A stretch of 64,000 nucleotides of DNA from Austropuccinia psidii (lineage: Eukaryota > Basidiomycota > Pucciniomycetes > Pucciniales > Sphaerophragmiaceae). The notes under the pieces were generated by a model. That model searched no databases. It saw nothing but the letters and a program-made list of their open reading frames with translations, and was not told where the DNA came from. The translations under genes were made by a program, and so were the position numbers. The stretch lies in assembly GCA_023105745.1 (NCBI GenBank), contig JALGQZ010000018.1, positions 13,128,773 through 13,192,772 on the forward strand, in the 5' to 3' direction. Below are positions 11,808 through 21,938 of this stretch, one piece after another; the stretch's first letter is position 1, and the number at the start of each line of letters is the position of its first letter.

Positions 11808-13309
11808 TGTCAGCCTGTGACTCAAAACAGAGCACTAGCATGACATCCAACATAACATAAATAATGGTATGACAAGTATCGAACAAAAATAGTCAATACA
11901 GGTAATAAATAAGAAGAAAAAACTCCTCTTAAATTAAACATCAACCTTATCCAAACAGAATAAGGAAAACTAGAGGAGAACAAACAAGTCAAAAACCTTA
12001 TCTTCACCTCTCATCTACCTTATGCATATTTAAGTTATTCCATAGCAAAATGGTATTTGTCTTAAAGATCACATAGAGAGCTACACAATGGTATCAGCCA
12101 TGTTGCTGTGACACCACTACAACTGGAGATACCATATGACCTTTATTTTATACCAATACCCCCCTGAAAATCAAAGAGGGCTTGTACAAAACTGTACAAA
12201 AGTATAACCAAATTAAAGATCTAAACAAGAGCTTTAATTTGAGACACCTTAGACTTCTGTATCTCTTAAATTGACTGAGGGATTCTGGCTCAAAGGTTCA
12301 ACAACCAAAATACAGATAATCTGAAAACAACAAGGTAAAAAAACCCCTGTATCTTTGGAATACACTCATACAACTGTACAGTGTAATATACCAAACTGTA
12401 GAGCTAACCAAGCCCTACAAGACTATATCATCAGAATACAGATATCTTCCAAATTGAAGAAGATATCTGGTATGGAAGTTTTTGAAGCCTCATACTGATG
12501 TACAAAAATACACCCAAAAACTTAAAACCCTTATAACTTTTGCTATTTTAAAGAAGGGTAAACATGAAGCATACCAAATTGAAGATCTCACTAAGCCCTT
12601 CAATTCTGTGCTCTTGGTTTCTTGATATCTTAAGAACTGGCTGAGATATCTTGATTGGAAGGTTTTTCTGTCAATACATGACTGTATCAAACTTGTATCA
12701 AACAGTATTGCTCCCATACTTAAAATAATATACTTATGAAGATATAACCTCTCCAAGATCATCATTATTGATCATACAGACACCAGAACAACGTCATCCA
12801 AGTTCTGACGTGGCAGGTGAAACGTTTTTTCACCCTGTATTGATCCAGAATGATCATTTGTGGTTCCAAAACCACAATTCTACCTCTGTTGACGTCAGAA
12901 TTGATGATCCAGAACCACAAGCTGATCATTGGAGTGAAAATTTTCACTCCTCTGACGTGTGAAGAGTTAATAACTCTTGACAGTCTTGAAAGATATAAAA
13001 GGAAGGATTTTTTCCTTGAAAACCCATCATCTTATCTTATTTTACCATATTCTTACGTGACAAAACTGTTATCCATCAGTAGTGTCCTTAGAATTATTAA
13101 AGATATAATTAGAGCATAATTATTGTAGTATTTCTTTACAGTCAAAGATATTAGAGTATTGCAACCCAGGTCCTCAACAGACTCATCACCACTGTTACCA
13201 CATAGCAGTAGGACCTGAAGAATTAAATTTATTTGTTTTTTGACGTGTCACAGTCATAATACTAGCTTGTATTTACATCTTATAGCTACTATATAGACTC
13301 ACCCTGACA
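11808..13309 (+). repeat. 5' LTR of gypsy B
   Basis: It starts TGTCAGCCTGTGACTC and ends CTCACCCTGACA, with a perfect 6-bp inverted terminus. It matches 20431-21933 along its full length. Differences concentrate in the first 450 bp, while 12420-12780 is nearly unchanged. The U3 carries a TATA-like box and a cluster of palindromes. Confidence 0.95.
12810..13020 (+). promoter_or_regulatory. LTR promoter of gypsy B: palindrome cluster and TATA box
   Basis: In 200 bp there are an inverted repeat GGTGAAA...TTTCACC (12816-12834), TTGTGGTT...AACCACAA (12858-12877), the CRE-type octamer TGACGTCA (12890-12897), a perfect 20-bp palindrome GGAGTGAAAATTTTCACTCC (12931-12950), a TGACGTG half-site (12953-12959) and AAGAGTTA-A-TAACTCTT (12962-12978). 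TATAAAA follows at 12994-13000 with AAGGAA...TTCCTT just after it. The arrangement suggests dimeric factor sites upstream of a core promoter. Factor identity is inference; the CRE-like octamer would suit a bZIP factor. Confidence 0.6.
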
Positions 13310-13312
13310 TTT

Positions 13313-13329
13313 TGGGGGCCTGGCCGTGG
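13313..13329 (+). promoter_or_regulatory. Primer-binding site of gypsy B
   Basis: TGGGGGCCTGGCCGTGG lies 3 bp after the LTR. Its complement ends in CCA, as expected of a tRNA 3' end. The complement of the next bases (GGTTGAAAAACC) resembles a tRNA T-arm. The tRNA is not identified. Confidence 0.55.
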
Positions 13330-14168
13330 TTTTTCAACCTTATTGGACGTGTTTTGAACTGAATTAGGCGTAAAAATCCAGTTATTTAAAAGGTACTTTA
13401 CTAACAGTGAGTAAAATTTCAAATTTATCTTATTTTCTATTATTATTATTTTTTATATATAATATAGAATTATATATTATATACATATTTTTTTTTCTCC
13501 AAAAATATATATTATAAATATTTTTGTTAAGAGTAAGAGTACAAATCCTCTTTATTTCATTATATTGCAATAATTTTCACGAAATTTGATAATAATACAA
13601 CAGTATTATTTAAATTTCAATATAAATAATAATATACAAACAGTATATTACTTATTTTTCACCAAAGTGCGTGAAAATTAATAAAGAAACATTTATTAAT
13701 AAATAATTAATAAATATTAAATAATAAAATAATTTTTTATTATTTATAAGGAATATTTTAATTAAATATTTCCTTTAAAACAAGACATCACTCAAATTGA
13801 CGTGAAAACTTGGAATTGATTGATATTTTAATCAAAAATCAAGTGTTAAAATAAATATTATTTATAATATTTATAATAACAAATCAAATTTATTATAATT
13901 TAATAAATTTGACTTGTTTTTACAAAAACACAATAATATCCAAGTGAATCATTCACAAAACACTTGGATATTACAGTTTCCACTGATAAAACATAAGTGA
14001 AGAGCTCAACAACTGTTTTTTTTCAATAAAAACATATAAAAAATAAAAAAAACAATATATTATAATAAAAATACTTAAAAATTTCGAAAAATAACAGTAG
14101 AATTGAATAAAATCATTTTGTTTTATCATAAAATACTGATATACAATTTGAAATATCTTTTCTGAATA
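13330..14168. other. AT-rich leader of gypsy B
   Basis: About 840 bp of very AT-rich DNA with runs of ATTATT and TTAATAAAT and no supported reading frame. The end TTTTCTGAATAG at 14158-14169 could be a splice acceptor for the first gag exon, which lacks its own ATG. Confidence 0.5.
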
Positions 14169-15260
14169 GTGGAAAAAGAATATATTCCATTAGAAACCCA
14201 GTCACAAGGAAATCCATCTGTGACAGCCTCAGAAGACAGAGAGGTGCTGCCTAAAACCAAGGGCAAGCAGAAAAGACACAGTGAAGTGACAATCAACTCA
14301 AAAGAGTGGATACCAATAGCCGTGCCAAGGGCCAAAAAACCCAGAAAAGCTCCAACAAAACCAGTTGGATCACCAAAACAAATTGAAAAACAGAAAATCA
14401 CTGTTATCAACCCAGTTGTAAACTCTAAAGGCAAATTGCCAAAGAGTATAGATCATAAATTTGTACAAGGGCCTGCTAAAGGTAAATAAACCTTGAAACA
14501 TACAACATTTTTTCATTTTGTCTGTCATTTTTTAACATTGTTAACATGACACCTCCACTTCTTAGAGATCTTGGATTCCCAAGAAATCAACCAGAACACT
14601 GGCCAAGAAGACACAGAGGAAGAAGAACTGGAGCAAATGACCAGCAAAGGACTTACCATCAGGGAGCTCCTACCCAAGGTCTTATTCCAAATCAAATTCA
14701 ACCCAGAAGTCCAACCAGGAGATTGGACAGATGCAGAACAGGTCCTTCAAATACACAAACTCCTGAAAGACCTCTTCACATGGAGCATGGACAACAAAAT
14801 GTTCACTATGGCAGCATCATGGGCAGAAGTGGGGATAACAACTCAGAAGATCTGTCTCAAGCAAATGGCTTGGTTGGAACTTATGACAGAAATGCAAGGT
14901 TGGAATCCCCACAAGAATTTCAAACTCTTAGAAGAAAGAGCAATCAGAATCAAAGAGAACCAGGCAGCCATACAAGCCATAGAGAGATCTTGGCACAAGG
15001 AAGAGCCCAGTCAGATTCAGGTACCCCCAGATATGGAAGGAGAAGTCCCATCTTCCCCACAACAATCCAGCAGTTCCAGGCCTTACAAGCCAAAGGAAAC
15101 TTCATCCAAGGCTCCCCAACCATTCCAGGTAGTTTCCAACAGGAGAAAAGGAGCCCAAGGGAAAAACAAAACTTCTTTCAACCAGAGGAAGAAGGAAGCA
15201 GACCCATTGATGAAAAAGCTGATGGACTTAGTCCAAGAAGTACACAAAAGCAAAAAATAG
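14169..15260 (+). CDS. Gypsy B gag N-terminal protein, probably spliced (exons 14170-14481 and 14566-15260)
   Basis: The two open blocks are in different contexts but join in phase if the 84-bp intron 14482-14565 is removed. The donor is GGTAAAT and the acceptor CTTCTTAG, with TTAAC available as a branch site. Without splicing the first block stops at 14487. The joined product of about 335 aa is lysine-rich at its start, then has an acidic helical part with VLQIHKLLKDLFTWSMDNK and ends LVQEVHKSKK. No ATG precedes the first block in frame, so another upstream exon or a non-canonical start is likely. It probably acts as a nucleic-acid-binding or structural Gag part. A second frame is open across most of this region. 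Confidence 0.6.
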
Positions 15261-15745
15261 TTGTACCTACAAATAGTTTTGATAGTTCTGGCTCAATTGA
15301 TCCAGAATTAATAACTGAGACTACAATCCACACTCATGAGTTTGAAAACAAATTCACATGGACCAAATTGGCCCAATTCATGGATTGGACACATGAAACC
15401 TCAGAGAAAATGAAGACAGAAGTGGAAACATTGAAAGAAGAAAATGCTTTCCAAGCAACAGTCATAAAAGACTTGAATACAAATCTGGCCAAAATTTGGA
15501 CAGAATTTGAAAAAACTAACAGACAGTTGAATTCAATTCTAGAAGAACAACAAACTGTGAGGAGAGATCTGAGGAGTATCCAGCAGCAACAGGATATCTT
15601 TGATAAAGAAACTGATTACCTCTATGACAGAGAAGATAATCAATACCCTCCAACACAAGGTCAACCCACTACCTCTACAAAACTGAAAAAGGAGGATAAA
15701 TACTATGACCAGGAACTTGAATATCAGAATCCAAAGTCCAGATAA
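14546..15745 (+). CDS. Overlapping second-frame gag ORF of gypsy B (399 codons)
   Basis: This frame is -1 relative to the preceding product and stays open through the entire overlap, then runs on alone to 15745. The last 160 residues are a convincing coiled coil (EKMKTEVETLKEENAFQAT, LNSILEEQQTVRRDLRSIQQ) typical of Gag. The stop TAA at 15743 is followed six bases later by the in-frame ATG of the next ORF. It is therefore probably the N-terminal part of one Gag-protease polyprotein with a single nonsense change. The first 230 residues, rich in Pro, Arg and Gln, may be translated or may be an open shadow of the other frame. Confidence 0.55.
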   Translation: MTPPLLRDLGFPRNQPEHWPRRHRGRRTGANDQQRTYHQGAPTQGLIPNQIQPRSPTRRLDRCRTGPSNTQTPERPLHMEHGQQNVHYGSIMGRSGDNNSEDLSQANGLVGTYDRNARLESPQEFQTLRRKSNQNQREPGSHTSHREILAQGRAQSDSGTPRYGRRSPIFPTTIQQFQALQAKGNFIQGSPTIPGSFQQEKRSPREKQNFFQPEEEGSRPIDEKADGLSPRSTQKQKIVVPTNSFDSSGSIDPELITETTIHTHEFENKFTWTKLAQFMDWTHETSEKMKTEVETLKEENAFQATVIKDLNTNLAKIWTEFEKTNRQLNSILEEQQTVRRDLRSIQQQQDIFDKETDYLYDREDNQYPPTQGQPTTSTKLKKEDKYYDQELEYQNPKSR

Positions 15746-15751
15746 GAGTCA

Positions 15752-16996
15752 ATGTACCAAGATGGGGAAAATCTCAGCTATTCAGAGAAACAGGCACTAA
15801 AACAGTTACCAGAAGTAGCAAACTGGCCAAAGTTCTCAGGAATTGGGGAATATGACCATATGGAAATCATTGACTATATTGATGGACTCTTTGTTGATGT
15901 CCCAAAGATACCAGACTACTGGATCACAACAAGACTTAACACAGCATTCAGAGGCCATGCAAAAATATGGTATACTGAGATGAAAGAAATACATGGCAGG
16001 AAAAGCTGGCCATGGTGGAGGAACCAGATTATACAAAAGTATAGCAATGGTAGTTGGATCTGGCAAAAGACCATGTCCTTTGAGAGTGATAGATACTCCA
16101 CAGAAAAAGACCCATATGAATGGTGTCTCAAACAAACAAAAAGGCTGAAAGCTATTGATCCCAATATGACAATAGAAATGAGAAACCATAAACTCCTAAC
16201 AAAATTGCCAGGAGATCTAGAACATGCAGTCAAATGCAGATGCAACAACATCAGCAGCATTGATGACATAGCAAATGTCATACAAGATGTGAGGAAAAAA
16301 ACCTCCATAGGAAGGTACACATCCTATAAACCAAACTTCAAAGACAAGAAGTCTGAAGTTAAAGAAACAAACAAAGAGAAAGGGAAAGAACCCCCAAAAA
16401 ATAAATATGTGTGCCACAACTGTGGATCACCAGACCACTATGCCAACAATTGCACAAAACCAAAAAAGAAAATATATGCAATTGATGAAGAATCAGAAGA
16501 AGAACAAACAGGTGACAAATCTGATTCTGACAGTATGGGAAATGGTATGAGAGCAGAATCACAAAGTGAACCTGATACCATAGAAGAATACATAGTGGAA
16601 TGCAATGAAGAAAGTTCACTTGACATACAAGACATTGAATTAGATTCAGGAATACCACAAATAACAACAGACAAAGAGCTCTGTAAGCACACACAGAATG
16701 CACAAACATTCCTGGTGACCCCAAATAGAGGGATGGGATTCATTCATGGAACACCTACAAAATTGACAGTTTACATTGAGAACTGTAAACATCCAATGAT
16801 CATTGACACAGGAGCAAGTTGCTCCATAGTGGCAAAAGAATACTTAAAACAGCACTTCCCCAAATGGGAAGAGGATATAATCCCAACAAAAGCTAGAAAC
16901 TTTAAAAGTGCATCAGGAAAAATGCACTCACTGGGGACAATAATCAAAGAGATAATTATCCCACACCAAAAAAGGAAATATCAGACTAGAACCTGA
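15752..16996 (+). CDS. gag-pr: Gypsy B Gag capsid, zinc knuckle and aspartic protease
   Basis: A retrotransposon capsid-like region (LPEVANWPKFSGIGEYDH, then YEWCLKQTKRLKAIDP) covers about residues 20-165. A CCHC zinc knuckle CHNCGSPDHYANNC starts at 16413. An acidic linker follows, then the aspartic protease motif IIDTGASCSIV at 16799. The knuckle packages RNA and the protease cuts the polyprotein. The frame ends early because an A-run at 16969-16974 has one base more than expected; the next frame continues the protease tail ([20 protein letters not shown]). Confidence 0.85.
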   Translation: MYQDGENLSYSEKQALKQLPEVANWPKFSGIGEYDHMEIIDYIDGLFVDVPKIPDYWITTRLNTAFRGHAKIWYTEMKEIHGRKSWPWWRNQIIQKYSNGSWIWQKTMSFESDRYSTEKDPYEWCLKQTKRLKAIDPNMTIEMRNHKLLTKLPGDLEHAVKCRCNNISSIDDIANVIQDVRKKTSIGRYTSYKPNFKDKKSEVKETNKEKGKEPPKNKYVCHNCGSPDHYANNCTKPKKKIYAIDEESEEEQTGDKSDSDSMGNGMRAESQSEPDTIEEYIVECNEESSLDIQDIELDSGIPQITTDKELCKHTQNAQTFLVTPNRGMGFIHGTPTKLTVYIENCKHPMIIDTGASCSIVAKEYLKQHFPKWEEDIIPTKARNFKSASGKMHSLGTIIKEIIIPHQKRKYQTRT

Positions 16997-19040
16997 ATTT
17001 GTAGTTCTAGAGAATGCACATTTACAAGGATTCTTACTAGGTACAGAGTACCAAAGAATGTATGGTATGGACATCTGCAATAGTAAAAATAGATATCTTA
17101 CCATAGGTACAAACAAAGACAAAAAATCTTCCTTTGACATAAATCATATAGCAAATGATAACACCCTGAAAGAACTAGTGGAAGAATTCAAAGAAGCCCA
17201 ATATGGCACTCAACTCACCAGTAAAATGAAACTCAGCTTACTGAAAGTATTGAGGAAGCATAGAGGAGCTTTTGCAATAGGAGATGAACCACTAGGAAAA
17301 ATCAAAGGACATGATATAGAATTATATCTGGATGTAGAAAGACCATACCCACCTATGCTTAGGAGACCACCATACCCAGCCAGCATGGAAACTAGGAAAG
17401 AAATCGAGAAACACATCAATGAACTCCTAGAAATGGGGGTCATAAGGAAAATAGGACACAATGAGATAGTAGAAGTCACTACACCAGTCCTCATAACTTG
17501 GCATGATGGTAAATCCAGACTATGTGGGGACTTCAGGGCTTTGAATAATTACACCAAAGCAGATAGGTACCCCATCCCAAGGATACCACATGCACTAGAT
17601 AAGCTAGCAAAAGCCAAGTTTATTACAAAAATGGATTTCATGAAAGGCTTCCACCAGAATGGGGTGAAACCAGATTCCATCAAATTGCTAAGAATTATAT
17701 GCCATATGGGCATATATGAATATACTAGAATGCCATTTGGCATTAAGAATGCACCAGCCCATTTTCAGAGGATGATGGATACCATATTTCAAGATGAAAT
17801 AATGGAAGGGTGGATGGTAGTGTACATTGATGATATCATAATATACTCAGAAACATGGGAATACCATGTGAGGAAAATTGATAAAATATTGGGAAAATGT
17901 ACACCAATCAACATGAAAATATCTCTTAAAAAATGTAACTTTGGACAGCAAGAACTGCTAGCTGTAGGACACAAAGTTTCAGTTTTAAGTCTAGCCATAG
18001 ACCAAAATAAAGTTGCTGCAGTACTGAAGAAACCAGTACCAAAGAACATTAAAGAAATGCAATCCTTTTTGTGCTTTGTTAGTTACTACAGGAGCCACAT
18101 AAAAAGCTTTGCACACATCACAAGTAGCCTATACAAACTGTGCTCAAAAGATGTAGTTTTTGAAATTACCAAAGAAAGAAGAGATGCATTTGAGAAGATC
18201 AAATATGAGCTGACCAATGCCCCTGTCCTAATGATGCCTGATTTTGAACTACCATTCAAACTATATATAGATGCAGCATGTAGCCAAGGACTAGGAGCAG
18301 CACTACACCAGAGGCAACTAGTGGATGGAATACCCAAAGAAGGAGTAATTTGCTATATATCAAGACAACTGAAAGACTCAGAAGCCAGATATGGAGCTAC
18401 TCAGACAGAATGTCTGTGTTTGGTATGGGCATTAGAAAAACTTCATCACTACTTAGAAGGAGCAGTATTTGAAGTTTTTACTGATCGCACAGCCCTCAAA
18501 TCACTGTTGAACATGAAGACAACAAACAGACACATGCTCAGGTGGCAAATAGCCATACAAGAATACAGAGGGAATATGACTATTATCTATAAAGAAGGGA
18601 AAAGTCATACTAATGCAGATGGTCTCAGCAGGTGGCCACTGAAGAATGACCAAGAGAATCCAGCATATGACCCAGAAAAAGAGGCCAAAATACCCATACA
18701 ATGCATGGAGATAGATAGGAGAAAGAACTTCAAACTATCAAACTGGGCATTAGGGAATGACCCATCAAACCCAGCACAGAGCTATGGGGAGAGCAAAGAG
18801 ATACCCATATTGGGAATCAGCTCCTCTAATCTAAATACAGAGCTCTTTAGTATAGTACAATCATCATACAATAAACACAAACAGTGTAGTATATTGATAC
18901 AACTATTAAAGCAAAAGTACAGGAGTCCTGAACTAGAGAGCCAATTGGAAGAGCCATGGCTCAAAAACTTCAAAGAGAATAGATTTTTTCTGATAGATGA
19001 TCTACTATACCATAGGGAAAACACACAAGTGCCCTGGTGA
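16975..19040 (+). CDS. pol: Gypsy B reverse transcriptase and RNase H
   Basis: The frame is open from about 16975 (first ATG 17058). The RT has [50 protein letters not shown] and the catalytic YIDD at 17823-17834. RNase H follows with [30 protein letters not shown], the [11 protein letters not shown]sp and NADGLSRWP. It copies element RNA to DNA in cytoplasmic particles. The frame ends at 19038 just before the integrase zinc finger, because an A-run near 19014-19017 seems one base short. Confidence 0.9.
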
Positions 19041-20116
19041 TAATAAATAGAGAACATATTTCCCTTATACTACAGGAATTCCATGACTGCCCATACATGG
19101 GACAGATGAGTGAAGAAAGAACTAAAGAAAGAGTCTTTAGAACAGCTTGGTGGCCAAAGTGGGAACAAGACTTTAGTGAATACATCAACACTTGTACCAG
19201 ATGCCAAAAAGCCAACAAAGGTCATGGCAAAAGATATGGATTACTCCAGAGTATAGAGGAGCCCAAACACCCCTGGGAAATAATAAACATGGATTGGGTG
19301 ACAGGCCTGGTCCCTGGAGGGAAAGACAGCTTTAATGCATGCCTAGTAGTAGTAGACAGGTACAGCAAGAGTGTCAGATGTCTCCCCTTTCACAAAAAGG
19401 ACACAGCAATGGACACAGCCATATTGTTCTGGAACAATGTGATAGCAAACTGTGGAGTTCCAAGAACTATAATTAGTGACAGAGACCCTAAATTCACATC
19501 AGAATTTTGGACCAATCTATATGAGATGCTGGGAACCAAACTAGCATTCTCCACAGCTTACCATCCACAAACAGATGGTCTAGCAGAAAGAATGATTCAA
19601 ACATTAGAAGACATCATCAGAAGATTTTGTGCATATGGCATGGAATATAAAGACAATGAGGGATATACCCATGACTGGGTAACCCTCCTACCAGCTGTAC
19701 AATTAGCATACAACACAAGTATACACTCAGTGACAGGAAACACTCCTGCCACATTAGAGAAAGGATGGAACCCACTACTTCCGGTAGACTACTTGAAGAA
19801 GAACCTCCTCTCAGTACACCCCACAGCTAAAGACTTCCACACAATTTGGAAAACTGCCTGTGAAAAAGCAGAACAATGTGTGGCTGAAGCTAAATTGTAT
19901 AACAAGCAGAGATATGATAAAAGTCACCAAGAACCTGATTTCAAAGAAGGAGACCAAGTTCTAATCTCAACTCTTAACTTCAACAATCTAAGAGGACCCA
20001 AGAAGATGAGAGACTCATTCATAGGACCATTCACCATTATTAAATTAATAGGAAAGAATGCAGTAGAAGTCAACCAGGCAAAGAGTTTTCTAGGAAACAC
20101 CCAGCTTTCCCTGTGA
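19016..20116 (+). CDS. int: Gypsy B integrase
   Basis: The zinc finger reads [13 protein letters not shown]...CTRCQKAN. Its second histidine is Gln here, while A1 and A2 keep GH at that site. The DD35E core is complete: Asp in NMDWVTG at 19292, Asp in ISDRDPKF at 19478 and Glu in DGLAERMIQ at 19586, with 35 residues between the last two. The first ATA-coded ATG-like start is at 19037, but the protein sentence begins at about 19016 in continuity with RNase H. A frameshift near 20080 separates it from the C-terminal part. Confidence 0.88.
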   Translation, partial: GKHTSALVIINREHISLILQEFHDCPYMGQMSEERTKERVFRTAWWPKWEQDFSEYINTCTRCQKANKGHGKRYGLLQSIEEPKHPWEIINMDWVTGLVPGGKDSFNACLVVVDRYSKSVRCLPFHKKDTAMDTAILFWNNVIANCGVPRTIISDRDPKFTSEFWTNLYEMLGTKLAFSTAYHPQTDGLAERMIQTLEDIIRRFCAYGMEYKDNEGYTHDWVTLLPAVQLAYNTSIHSVTGNTPATLEKGWNPLLPVDYLKKNLLSVHPTAKDFHTIWKTACEKAEQCVAEAKLYNKQRYDKSHQEPDFKEGDQVLISTLNFNNLRGPKKMRDSFIGPFTIIKLIGKNAVEVNQAKSFLGNTQLSL

Positions 20117-20394
20117 GCCTGGTCAAACCTTATTGCCAAACAGATGAGGAGAAATTCCCTGACAGAAAGAAAACAGTCACCCATGAAAGATTGGTAGAAG
20201 AAGATGACTCACCTGGACCAGTGAAAAAGATCATTAAAGCCAGGAAAATAAGAATTAATGGGAAAGACAACAGGCAATATCTGGTTAGATTTAGGAATCA
20301 ACCAGAAGATAAAGATAAATGGTTAACTGAGAAAGAAATCCCAGATGGACAAATACACCTCAGAAGATTCAGAGCCTCCAGAACGGCTGAATAG
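20080..20394 (+). CDS. Gypsy B integrase tail with chromodomain
   Basis: The frame carries FPVSLVKPY, a linker, then a chromodomain: [31 protein letters not shown] and LRRFRASR. In chromoviruses this module directs integration to particular chromatin. The first in-frame ATG-like codon is at 20113; homology begins upstream, so it is the end of the Pol polyprotein split by a one-base deletion. It ends about 36 bp before the 3' LTR. Confidence 0.85.
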   Translation, partial: KEFSRKHPAFPVSLVKPYCQTDEEKFPDRKKTVTHERLVEEDDSPGPVKKIIKARKIRINGKDNRQYLVRFRNQPEDKDKWLTEKEIPDGQIHLRRFRASRTAE

Positions 20395-20419
20395 TCTCAT
20401 CAATGATGAGCCTTCTTTT

Positions 20420-20430
20420 GAGGGAGGGTA
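20420..20430 (+). promoter_or_regulatory. Polypurine tract of gypsy B
   Basis: GAGGGAGGGTA lies directly before the 3' LTR at 20431, the expected site for plus-strand priming. Confidence 0.85.
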
Positions 20431-21933
20431 TGTCAGCCTGTGATTCAAAACAGAGCACTAGCATGACATCCAACATACCATAAAGAATGGTATGACAAGT
20501 ATTGAGCAAAGATAGTCAATACAGGTAATAAATAAGAAGAAAAAACTCCTCTTAAATTAAACATCAACCTTATCCAAACAGAATAAGGAAAACTAGAGGA
20601 GAACAAACAAGTCAAAAACCTTATCTTCACCTCTCATCTAGCTTATGCATATTTAAGTTATTCCATACCAAAATGGTATTTTTCTTAAAGCTCACATAGA
20701 GAGCTACACAATGGTATCATCCATGTTGCTGTAACACCACTACAACTGGAGATACCATATGACCTTTATTTTAAACCAATACCCCCCTGAAAATCAAAGA
20801 GGGCTTGTACAAAACTGTACAAAACTGTAACCAAATTAAAGATCTAAGCAAGAGCTTTAATTTGAGACACCTTAGACCTCTGTATCTCTTGAATTGACTG
20901 AGGGATCTTGGTTCAAAGGCTTAACAACCAAGATACAGATATTCTGAAAACAACAAGGTAAACAAACCCCTGTATCTTTGGCATACACTCATACAACTGT
21001 ACAGTGTAATATACCAAACTGTAGAGCTAACCAAGCCCTACAAGACTATATCATCAGAATACAGATATCTTCCAAATTGAAGAAGATATCTGGTATGGAA
21101 GTTTTTGAAGCCTCATACTGATGTACAAAAATACACCCAAAAACTTAAAACCCTTATAACTTTTGCTATTTTAAAGAAGGGTAAACATGAAGCATACCAA
21201 ATTGAAGAGCTCACTAAGCCCTTCAATTCTGTGCTCTTGGTTTCTTGATATCTTAAGAACTGGCTGAGATATCTTGATTGGAAGGTTTTTCTGTCAATAC
21301 ATGACTGTATCAAACTTGTATCAAACAGTATTGCTCCCATACTTAAAATAATATACTTATGAAGATATAACCTCTCCAAGATCATCATTATTGATCATAC
21401 AGACACCAGAACAATGTCATCCAAGTGCTGACGTGGCAGGTGAAAAGTTTTTTCACCCTGTATTGATCCAGAATGATCATTTGTGGTTCCAAAACCACAA
21501 TTCTACCTCTGTTGACGTCAGAATTGATGATCCAGAACCACAAGCTGATCATTGGAGTGAAAATTTTCACTCCTCTGACGTGTGAAGAGTTAATAACTCT
21601 TTACAGTCTTGAAAGATATAAAAGGAAGGGTTTTTTCCTTGAAAACCCATCATCTTATCTTATTTTTACCATATTCTTACGTGACAAAACTGTTATCCAT
21701 CAGTAGTGTCCTTAGAATTATTAAAGATATAATTAGAGCATAATTACTGTAGTATTTATTTACAGTCAAAGATATTAGAGTATTGCAACCCAGGTCCTCA
21801 ACAGACTCATCACCACTGTTACCACATAGCAGTAGGACCTGAAGAATTAAATTTATTTGTTTTTTGACGTGTCACAGTCATAATACTAGCTTGTATTTAC
21901 ATTTTATAGCTACTATATAGCCTCACCCTGACA
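20431..21933 (+). repeat. 3' LTR of gypsy B
   Basis: It matches the 5' LTR throughout, including the palindrome cluster (CRE octamer at about 21513-21520) and the TATAAAA box. It ends CTGACA and is followed by the target duplication. Confidence 0.95.
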
Positions 21934-21938
21934 AATAT
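21934..21938. repeat. Target-site duplication AATAT, right of gypsy B
   Basis: This is an identical copy of 11803-11807. The interrupted A1 protease sequence continues from here. Confidence 0.95.

Larger units (their letters stand above)
11808..21933 (+). mobile_element. Gypsy B: complete-length Ty3/gypsy chromovirus, nested in A1
   Basis: The element is about 10.1 kb with 1.5-kb LTRs that begin TGTCAG and end CTGACA, flanked by the perfect 5-bp duplication AATAT. It has a primer-binding region, gag, protease, RT-RNase H, integrase, chromodomain and a polypurine tract in that order. I estimate the LTRs as about 97-98% identical, so it is younger than A1 and A2. Frame breaks at about 16970, 19015 and 20080, plus a stop at 15743, suggest it is now inactive unless some are assembly errors in A-runs. 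Confidence 0.93.

Noticed and set aside
12490..12765. 91-codon antisense frame in both gypsy B LTRs (also 21113-21388)
   Set aside because: The LTRs were identical when inserted, so shared openness is no evidence of selection.
17058..20116. Many antisense frames of 60-120 codons over gypsy B pol
   Set aside because: They are shadows of the purine-rich sense strand and contain no domain.
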